Assembly: GCF_921293095.1 (NCBI RefSeq)
Contig: NC_060257.1
Span: 54,286,968 to 54,350,967 of the forward strand
Direction: 5' to 3'
Source of the DNA: Ischnura elegans
Lineage: Eukaryota; Arthropoda; Insecta; Odonata; Coenagrionidae
DNA: 64,000 bases
The notes under the pieces were generated by a model that saw nothing but the letters and a program-made list of their open reading frames with translations, ran no database searches and was not told the DNA's origin. Below are positions 55,786-64,000 of the stretch, piece after piece. Every line of letters starts with the position of its first letter. The stretch's first letter is position 1. Position numbers and translations under genes: made by a program.

Positions 55786-56019
55786 AGGCCTGTTAATACG
55801 GTACATTAACACGCATGTGTTAATGTCTAAATGTATGAACGCGAGAATGAACGCCAAAATGCACCCTGTAACCACCAAACTAGTACGAATGCATGCACAG
55901 AAGATAGAACCTTTTCTAATTAGGTTCATGCATTCGTACAATTTCCGTTCCGGTCCACAAAAATCATTCATACAAATATACATTATTACGTATGTGTTAA
56001 TGAAGCGTGTAAACAGGCC
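55786..56019. mobile_element. TTAA-type MITE, D-E copy
   Basis: Counterpart of 41574-41817, with ends GGCCTGTTAATACGG and, inverted, GGCCTGTTTACACG, next to TGAA/TTAA. Reverse-strand open frames over it are by-products. Confidence 0.85.
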
Positions 56020-57179
56020 TTAAAGAGTCTTGATAAATTCACGGTGCTTTTCCGGCACGTGAAAGATAATATCAATTACCTGGAAACGCAGAATTGCACT
56101 CAAGCTGGAGATTTAAAAATATGCTCATGCTAATTCAATAAAACGTTACAATTATCTTATCATTGCGGGGTTCCCAAGTTTTAATCTCTCCAATGTCTAG
56201 ATGAAAGAGGTAACTCAAGGGATTCCCGTTCGGTAATCAAGATATCAGTACGTACACAAACAATGCTTAATATTAAAAGTTCGCTTATTCGAAAATAAAT
56301 CGCTACGACCTACATAAATCAGCGGCTAAGGTCGGAAAGCCAATGATTTCATCCGGGGAATTTTAAATTACGCTACGAAATTTATCAATTACGTGCAACC
56401 CTTGAGGCACATGGAAGATTTTTCGCAAGAGGTGATTTTGAAAAATATTGGACGCTTTGATATGGCGTTAAAAAGGTTGAAATTTTTATGTTTACATTAA
56501 GAAGCGTTATATTGACATAAATACCTGTAATTCCAAAAATAGAATGTCTGAATGTGAAAGCTATGTTTACTGATCTCAAGTCGTGATTTAATAATTTGTT
56601 GCATTTTTTTTAGTAGTTTTTATCCATCATTTTCAAATCAACCACATTTTCAGTACATGATTTGAATTCTCTGCTATCCATATGTCAAGGAGAGACCATA
56701 TTTGCTAAGATAAAACACATGTATTTAACATTATAAAACGTCGAAGAAGTCACCTGATACCGAGGCCTAAGGCTAGTAGGTATGATAGATTTTGATAGTT
56801 GAGGAAAAGACTAGAGTCGAAATAAGACAGAGAGATCCATCAATTATTCACATAATACACACGAAATATGATATCACCATTAATTTTACTTAACTCAATC
56901 TCGATGGTCCATTGGCATTCGGAATCAAACCACGGCATTGTCTGCTTAGGGCAGATAGAGTAAAATTTCAGAGTTAACGGTAAAATCTCTATGAAAACAA
57001 CTCGCGACGAAAAATAAACGTCTTTACTTCTCCGCAGTACTTCACACAAGTACTAGTCTTATTCTTAGTCCCAGTTGGGGTACATTCGAAGAGTAATTAT
57101 ACACCAAACTATCGAATTAGCTTCAGAGCAGCTATGAGCTGAGAGCCACAATGAACGCAAGTGTATGTAGGTATGTGTA

Positions 57180-57352
57180 TATTTTGAAGGCCTTTTTTAT
57201 AAAAGCTATTATTTGGAAGGAAAAGATTATTTGGAAAAACGTTCGACTAACTGTGTCGAGTTAAAAATATGTAGAGAAATAAAACAATTTCTTGCCGAAA
57301 AAAATATATTATATTAAAAAATTCACGTACTTATCAACCACCCTCGTAAAGC
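57180..57352 (+). mobile_element. Shrunken mariner remnant in the D-E spacer
   Basis: TTCTTGCCGAAAAAAATATA and the terminal ACTTATCAACCACCCTCGTA match the right end of the mariner at 42847-43836, with the same downstream flank. Most of the element has been lost. Confidence 0.65.
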
Positions 57353-58084
57353 CTAAACAACAGATGGATTCAAATTATGGACTGGTTCCCCTTCTTGAAC
57401 GTAAGTTAGTTTAAGTAAGTTGACCCCTCAAGATAGCCTCGTAAGGCTGAGACCGACATTGAAAACGCACCTACATAATCGTTATGAGAAATGGAATAAA
57501 ATCGTTCATTTAATATACATCCAATGCATATTATTTCATAACCCTATTAATATATATAAGTCACATCCATATATTATGTCTTCAGTATTGCGCTGGGAAT
57601 TTAAATTAAATCGATATTTAATTTTGCCTATTACAAGAAGCAACATTTTTTTAAAATATCTATGGCCATAGTCAGCCAATCAGTCCCAATAAATGATCAT
57701 GTATTATTTCATTTCATTGGCTACACGCAAGTGCCAATAATGGACCTGTTTAACCTTAAATTCTTAGAATCATTTGCAAACTTATTAGTTTTCAAGACGT
57801 TAGTAATGTTTTCTACTCAATTTTGGACAGTTTTTGTACCTAAGCAACTACAAAAAATTTAAAGTAATGATGAAATCACGTACATTCGCATTCGATAATA
57901 CCACCTAATAATCATATATAGAGGTAAATATAACCCTAACAAATTTCTGGATTCACAACATTTACCAACGCATTTTTTTGCGTAATATAATGAACTATTT
58001 ACATATCGTAGGCGAAAATTCATTTGCTTGCACTGTTTTCTAATGGTTACCTAGCCCACAAACATTTACAGTAGAACTGTACGG

Positions 58085-58531
58085 CATAAACAGACCAAGT
58101 AGGTCAACGAACTCGAGAAATCTCATTGAAAGCGACAGCTGATTGAATAAATTAACTAGACATGGTATCAAGTCCACAAATATAGATGCTGAAGATAAGA
58201 AAATCCTTCCATTTGAAAGAATGCAACGATGGGGAAGGCCATGATTATGGAAATCCTTATCTATTTCACGGATACTCAAGGTGATATCGCAATGAATTTT
58301 CAATATTTCTAGATTTAATAAAAAAAAACGACGGGAAACCCATAAACACCGAGGTTTCAGAACGCAAAAATGATACCGCGGATTAAAAATAACTCGCAAT
58401 ATTTATCACTATAACTTGAGGACATGGAAGAAAAAAATTACGCAAATCATCAGGCTCATGATTCCTTTATATAGCTCACTAGGTTTCATAGATTTTCACA
58501 GATCTCTCGAGGGACTCTGAGGATAGACAAC
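58085..58531 (+). promoter_or_regulatory. Proximal promoter and 5' UTR of trypsin E
   Basis: TATATA at 58468-58473, 64 bp before the ATG. Nearly identical to the D promoter over about 450 bp; spacing and sequence down to the ATG are shared by all three copies with a visible exon 1. Confidence 0.8.
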
Positions 58532-61500
58532 ATGTTCCGCTACTTGCTTCTCTGCTGCCTGGTGGTGTGTGCTCTAGGTAAGTACAGACAGACGTTTGGC
58601 CTATTAGAAGAAGATAATTTTATACTGATATTTCAATCAATGGAATATAAATTTGAATTACTCATTTCGGTAACGAAATATACTTCCTTCCAAGTTAGCA
58701 TAGAAAGTCTAATATATACTGCACTATATTTGAACAGTGCACTCGAAATTTAACGAAAATATTAAATTCGTATTTTAAAATAACGAAAACGGAAAAATAG
58801 TATTAAGAGATATATTTTTAAAAGAAGGTATGTTTCATTTCATAAACATAAACTCTGAAAGACAATAGCAGATCAAACAAAATATGTGAGCGAGAATGCA
58901 AACATTAAATTCGATTCATGCTGAACATTGATATTTAACCCAAATCTAAACTGTATATCTTGACCAAATTTAACAAATAGTTGGATACTAGATGCTTATT
59001 AGGCTCAAATGCATAAATGCAAAATAAACAATGCAATTGACTCTGGATACAAAATATTTGAAGAAAATTTAAAACAAAACACTTTCGGCGCTAAGAAAAT
59101 TTAGCGATTACATTAAAGAAGGTATTATATTTTTGAAAAAATTGTAAAGAAATATTAAGTAACATGCTAAAGAATTTGCACCTTTCTCGCACATTGCAGC
59201 TATTTATTTCTAGATTATTGCCAATTCATAAACACCGATGATGTTACGTTAAACCTAAGACACCTTCTTTTTCGAACCGAATGATTACAATATGTTCAAT
59301 TTCTTTCAGGGCGCGCTCCCAAATTGGTGCGTCCGAGATTCAGTGGAAAAATCGTGGGTGGAGAGACAGCAGACATCGAAGACTACCCATACCAGGTAAG
59401 GCGAAAGACCGTAGGCATAAGAAGCGTATGCAGGGCCATAGTCCAGAACCATACTCAAATATTAATCCTGATTTAAAGCACACTCGATTTCCACGTTAGT
59501 AATGCGATACTTTACTTGAGGCCTAACTCAAATGGAATAGACAATTCACACAAATTTCCATGAGAAATAATTCCCCTGAGTCAGAAATCGAACCAACCAA
59601 CGGTTGTTCCGGACGAGGCTAACTCGCCAGGAACTTCCCATGTCCAATAGCGCAGAGATGTAGAGAATCGTCCTCAGATTCTCAAAATTTTAGCACTATT
59701 AAGGTAACGATGTACATATTTTGAAAGTCTAACAATGTTATAACATCCATAATGTATATAAAGAACTCATACTTCATAAAATATGGTGCCTTGAAAGGAA
59801 TATATGATATTATACGAGAAACGGTAGCTGTGTTCTCGATGTTCATAGACATTTCGCATGAATAGAGATACGTGAAAATCGCTATTTCATTTTTATTTTA
59901 TCGCAATAACAGTTTATCGCATTTTGTAGCGTCTATTTTTTATTTTCATGATGATGTAGATGACGATAAAATGTAGTGAAACGCAGTCATATGACAAAAT
60001 ACAGTATTTTAAATTATTATGTCGTAGAACAATAATAAATTAAGGAATAACACATATAGTTGCAGAGGTGTAGCTTGCCCACGCCCACTTGTAGTTCGCG
60101 GCCACGTAGAGTCCCAACCAACTAGCAGCTGGCCAGTCGCTCACATGCTTTACGCGGTAATTGTCGGCGGAGCATTTAAACTGCGCTATGCACAAAATGT
60201 ACGACTTTTGCCGTCGAAAAGGTAAATTTGTGTAAAAATATCATATAAGACCAGCCATCGCATCTATGTCGCATTTATTTGCGCACATCGCAGCTATATC
60301 ACATTTATAGCATTTGCGATTTTCACGCATCTCTACACATGAATTATCGTGAGAAAAAACCACGGACCTTCCGGTAGCGGCTTCTTGGGAGCACAGATTC
60401 CCTTTCGTTGCCATCCTTGATGGACCGCAAGGACCTATTAACTAGCACCGTTGAAGCTAGGAAAAATTGCCATAGAAATTAAAGCTAATTAAGCTTAGTG
60501 GTCTTCACAGTGGCTCGGTACAAAAATGTCCGTGGTTAGATTACCAGTCTGAAGGGACTTCTTTCTCATGGCATTTCTTTCGATAAACATCAACAAAATG
60601 ACTGTAAAAATAACGATTTCTGTACCTGATGATGTCGCCTCTGCGACAAAACCGGTCGTCTTGAATAAATCGTGTGAAAAAGTACCATAACTTTTTATTG
60701 TTTATTACCATTATTATAACTAAATTAATATTAGAGCCCCATTAGCATTTTCGGTCCAACAGAAGCGATAACATAAGAGAGATATTTTGCCGAATGGATA
60801 GATATGCGAATTCCTTTTTCCCCCAAACCATAAAGGACTTTACTAGATGCAAGTCGTAATTTCGTTAGAGTATTTCCTTTTTATGTTGACATGGCTGGTG
60901 TCCTAACACCCCTGCCACACGTATTTTAGGCGGCTTGCGGGGTATGTAGATGTAGATTACACCGGTAAAATTCCGCAATAACTTCACAGAGATGGAAGGT
61001 GTGGGATAGGGAAATACCCTCACCGTCATGAAAGACGACTGGGTCCACTACTAATGAAATCATTACTTGATTTACCAACGAAATTGGAAGATTTTTCTAT
61101 GAGAGGAAAAATACAATGATCATTTCGTCGGATAAAATGGATAGCTTGGTCAGCGCAATGGCCCGGAATGCTAATGGACTGTGGTTCGGTTCTCGGTCAT
61201 AGGAATTATTTCTCATTGTAGCAATGTAAATTTCACCACCATTCAATTGGCAGGCTTTAAATAATACTTTGAATAACAAAATAATAATTGAAAAACGAAG
61301 TTCCAAGATGTCCCAGGATTCACAATACACTCTGTCCGTTTATGAGGGATAATGTAACCTATTGCGCTGAAATGACGAATCTACCTCGTCAGAAACTTCG
61401 GATGCGAAGTCGCACATTGATAAAAATAAATTAAATTTCGAAAATCTAATAACGAGTATACGTTCTGTGTATCACTTCATCAGATTTTTCATAATTTTAT

Positions 61501-63772
61501 CACTATTTAGGAAAACAATATTGATATTTTGATAGTAAAACAATGTTAAAACATCCATAATGTACGTAAATGACTCATATCTCATGTAGTAAGACGCATT
61601 GGAAGGAATATATGATATTATACGAGAAACGAAAGCTATGTTCTCGATGTTCTTACGGGACTTCGCGAACAATATGAAGTAAATATTACTGTTCTACGTT
61701 GATAACTATACACAAAATATCATTTAAATACCTACCATTCCATTTAAAAATAACCACATAGTAAATAAATAGATGATAGGGGCACGCTCTTCAGAAAATA
61801 AAATTAATTAGTAGGAGTTAAAAACTATAAATAATTCCCCTTCTATTGCACGTTGAATTATTTTTAAGCAAGATTAACTTTCACTTTACAGCTGGTCCTT
61901 CGCCGTGGCGGATACTTCGAGTGTGGAGCATCTATTGTCAGTGAGACCATGGCCATTACTGCTGCCCACTGTACCGATGGGTGAGTAATATAGATTCATA
62001 GTTCCAACAAAATAATCTCCCCCACGATTTGCGTGATAACTATAGGAAATACACAAATATAAAAAGCACTAAGCACAAAGATAAATCCGCATTAAAAAAT
62101 CTCCCTCAAATTTCTCGCACTAGTACCTACTAATATTTTTTTTATACATTCCAAAGCGTTGATGCATTAACAACAAGATTACTTTCATAACCATAGAGAA
62201 TTTATGAGACTGGGGTAGAAGTTCCCCCTTTCGTTGACCCTTTCCAGCCAGATGTAGCCATTTGGCAACATGAGTTTACAATGTATCTATACCTCACACA
62301 GTGTATCAAATGACGTCCCCACCGGGTCTATTCCCTCTGTCTCCACTCTTGGATGTTAATATAGTTACAATAGTACTTTGTAGTCAAACTGATGTGTATC
62401 CCGATCACTTCACTTCTTCAGTCTGCCGGAATTTCTCAGGTGGTGTAGTTGGCAGTTTTTAAGTTCATATAGATCTCACAAAACCGCAGTTACAACCACA
62501 AAAAAATAGTTACCACGAGGTAGAAGTTTTTCTCTGTGGTTTTCATCCAGTTAAAAGAAATATTTGCAATAGCTTTCATCCAAGGTGAGTTTATATTGTT
62601 GTTGCCACTTGGCAACATTGGTCCTTATGGGCAACATATCCTGGAGAGCGAAAGCGAATTTAGTTTCTCCTCATTCTGATTTCTGATTCTGACAGTATGT
62701 TGTCATATGTCTACTTTGGGAACGTGGAGGCAAACACAACCACAATTGCCCAATGTTGCCAAAAAGGCAACATTTGTTTATTTTTATTAATAATAATGAT
62801 AAATAGTGCAAATTAAAATAAAATCATTCTTTAAGTATGAGTTAACGAAAAATAAAAATTTTGATGGATTAAAAAAACTTGGGCTAGAAAGGATTAAACT
62901 CGACTGACGACGAGGAAACTCGATGTGGAATTTCGTTATAATCACACAAAATCAGTTGGCCAATTTCGCACGCTTGAATACCGTTGATGGTAAGATGAAA
63001 TTATCGAAAATTTTACAGTTGAAGCAGTGCACGTTGACTGTGGAATTGACAACGTTTTTCTTTTTTTAAATTTCACTTCACATTCTAATAATTCGGAACG
63101 AATGAAAAATACATATGGTGCCATTTCACAGGAGTGTTAGCCTTGCATCAAGTTGTATTAATCTAGTCCTATCAGTACCATAGTGTGTTAGATGAGGTAA
63201 ATGTGTTTCTTATTATATGATATTTAAAAATATATAACAAGAAGCGTTATCCCATTTACAACTAGATACCATCAACTTCTAGAACTTTCAAATCACCAAT
63301 ATACCCCTACAAAAACTACTATAAACTATCTATTCATCAATTCGAATAAAATCTATTCTTAACAAAACATGGTTGGAACAGTGCCTTTAATGGGATAGAT
63401 ATTATACTTATTCTTTCTTATTTCAAAACGAATAAAAACATACAGCGTTACTTCTTACAGCCCTTCTATAACAAGTAACCATCAACTATAAATTTAAATC
63501 ACCACTACACGCCTAAATTATCACATTCACCTATCCCTTCAAAGCAATACGATTTGGTAGTAATATAAATCGGCCAAGAGAAATGACATTATTTATCCTT
63601 TTATAAATGAATACCTCGTCTTCCAACACTCAGGGCCTCTGCTGACGAACTCTCCGTGAGGGCCGGAAGCTCCGAAGTAAACTCTGGAGGAAGCATCCAC
63701 CAGGTCACTAAGATCCACCAACACCCTGGATTCGATATCGGCGTTCTTGATGGAGACATTTCGATCCTGGAG
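58532..63772 (+). CDS. Trypsin-like serine protease, paralogue E (exons 1-4; continues beyond window)
   Basis: The first four exons of a fifth copy: 58532-58577, 59310-59395, 61892-61980 and 63634-63772, all with normal GT/AG borders and the same phases as C and D. They encode the leader MFRYLLLCCLVVCAL, the propeptide and SGK|IVGGE, the catalytic His (ITAAHC) and the catalytic Asp (LDGDISILE). Exon 4 has FDIGVLDGD, as in D. Exons 5-7, with the Ser and the S1 Asp, should follow to the right of the window; intron 4 is still running at 64000 and resembles intron 4 of D. Intron 2 is 2.5 kb with a hAT MITE and a second copy of one intron segment, and intron 3 is enlarged by a piggyBac-like MITE. 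No defect is visible in the part seen. Confidence 0.92.
59571..59655 (-). mobile_element. tRNA-derived SINE fragment in intron 2 of E
   Basis: Same fragment as 30975-31062 in C (GGTTGTTCCGGACGAGGCTA and GCCAGGAACTTCC on the + strand), more worn in its B box. Confidence 0.6.
59863..60335. mobile_element. hAT-type MITE in intron 2 of E
   Basis: Ends TAGAGATACGTGAAAATCGC and, inverted, TAGAGATGCGTGAAAATCGC. Flanks CGCATGAA and CACATGAA form an 8-bp target duplication with one change. 473 bp, no transposase. Not present in D. Confidence 0.88.
60340..60720 (+). mobile_element. Retroelement tail with degenerate hammerhead-like motif (intron 2 of E)
   Basis: CTGATGA at 60626-60632, an inverted TGTCGC/GCGACA stem, AAAC and CGGTCGTC, then AATAAATCGTG and an AT-rich end. 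The layout is that of a Penelope-like or similar retroelement 3' end. It differs from the hammerhead consensus at the base following stem II. Confidence 0.4.
60800..61202 (+). mobile_element. SINE and retroelement tail in intron 2 of E
   Basis: Counterpart of 46230-46630 in D: tail segment near 60810-60960 ending GTAGATGTAGAT, and a tRNA-like head at 61139-61202 (AGCTTGGTCAGCGCAATG, GTGGTTCGGTTCTCGGTC). Confidence 0.68.
61490..61690 (+). repeat. Second copy of an intron 2 segment in E
   Basis: ATATATGATATTATACGAGA and GTTCTCGATGTTC occur both at 59700-59850 and here, whereas C and D have one copy each. The first copy is closer to C and the second closer to D. Confidence 0.7.
62238..62893. 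mobile_element. piggyBac-like MITE in intron 3 of E
   Basis: Ends CCCTTTCCAGCC and, inverted, TCCTTTCTAGCCC, flanked by TTGA and TTAA (target TTAA). Intron 3 of D has the uninterrupted site. The interior repeats GGCAACAT and its inverse several times. 656 bp, no transposase. Confidence 0.85.
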
Positions 63773-64000
63773 GTAAATATAAAGCAGCACTGACCGCATT
63801 GCTCAAAAATATAAGCTCAAGATGCTTCTTTCCACGATTTGCAAATATATTATGGCAAAATGCGTCTATTTTCTCGTTCGAAAATATAGCCGCTCCAGTT
63901 CGGAAAATTGGGAGGTGCATAATTCGACGCCTTATAGCTGAACTTTTTTTACTGATAACAAATACGTGAACAAAAACGCAAAATTTTAACGAAAATGTAA

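Noticed and set aside
55598-56023. 141-codon open frame in the D-E spacer
   Set aside because: Spans the hAT right end and the TTAA MITE; chance frame.

Overview
This window looks like arthropod, most likely insect, nuclear DNA. It is AT-rich, the genes have introns with GT-AG splice sites and AATAAA signals, and most of the rest is remains of transposable elements. I cannot name the species. No bacterial or viral gene layout is present, and I found no LTR retrotransposon.

The backbone is a head-to-tail array of five paralogous trypsin-like serine protease genes, all on the + strand, called A to E here. Each gene has seven coding exons with intron phases 1, 0, 2, 0, 0, 0. The complete copies C and D encode 251-residue secreted zymogens: signal peptide, short propeptide ending in Lys, IVGG mature start, His-Asp-Ser triad, and an Asp at the base of the S1 pocket. 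A (847-13497) enters with exon 2, and its exon 1 should lie left of the window. B (16610-23642) has exons 3-7 but no exon 1 or 2 that I can find. C (29365-36218) and D (44993-50633) are complete. E (58532-63772) is cut by the right edge after exon 4.

Region by region: 1-13600 is gene A, with large introns holding a 23-bp minisatellite, foldback elements, a 1.2-kb inverted repeat with reverse-transcriptase fragments, and MITEs. 13600-16600 is a spacer with no sign of a promoter or leader for B. 16600-23700 is B, with a 1.8-kb antisense LINE in intron 4. 23700-29300 is the B-C spacer, with tandem duplications and an RTE-like LINE flanked by 16-bp target duplications. 29300-36300 is C. 36300-44990 is the C-D spacer, with a 668-bp MITE, a 2.56-kb CACTA/CMC-like element, a 240-bp MITE and a mariner. 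44990-50700 is D. 50700-58530 is the D-E spacer, homologous to C-D but carrying a 3.0-kb hAT instead of the CACTA-like element. 58530-64000 is the start of E.

The genes probably work as one digestive protease family. C, D and E share a proximal promoter with TATATA exactly 64 bp upstream of the ATG. Exons are nearly identical among B-E while introns and spacers carry copy-specific insertions and internal duplications, which suggests unequal exchange and gene conversion. The main items for a second look are the leaderless copy B, hammerhead-ribozyme-like cores in two introns, the large inverted repeats with tRNA-like or reverse-transcriptase cargo, and repeated local duplications next to splice donors. 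All homology statements come from reading the sequence by eye; no searches were run.
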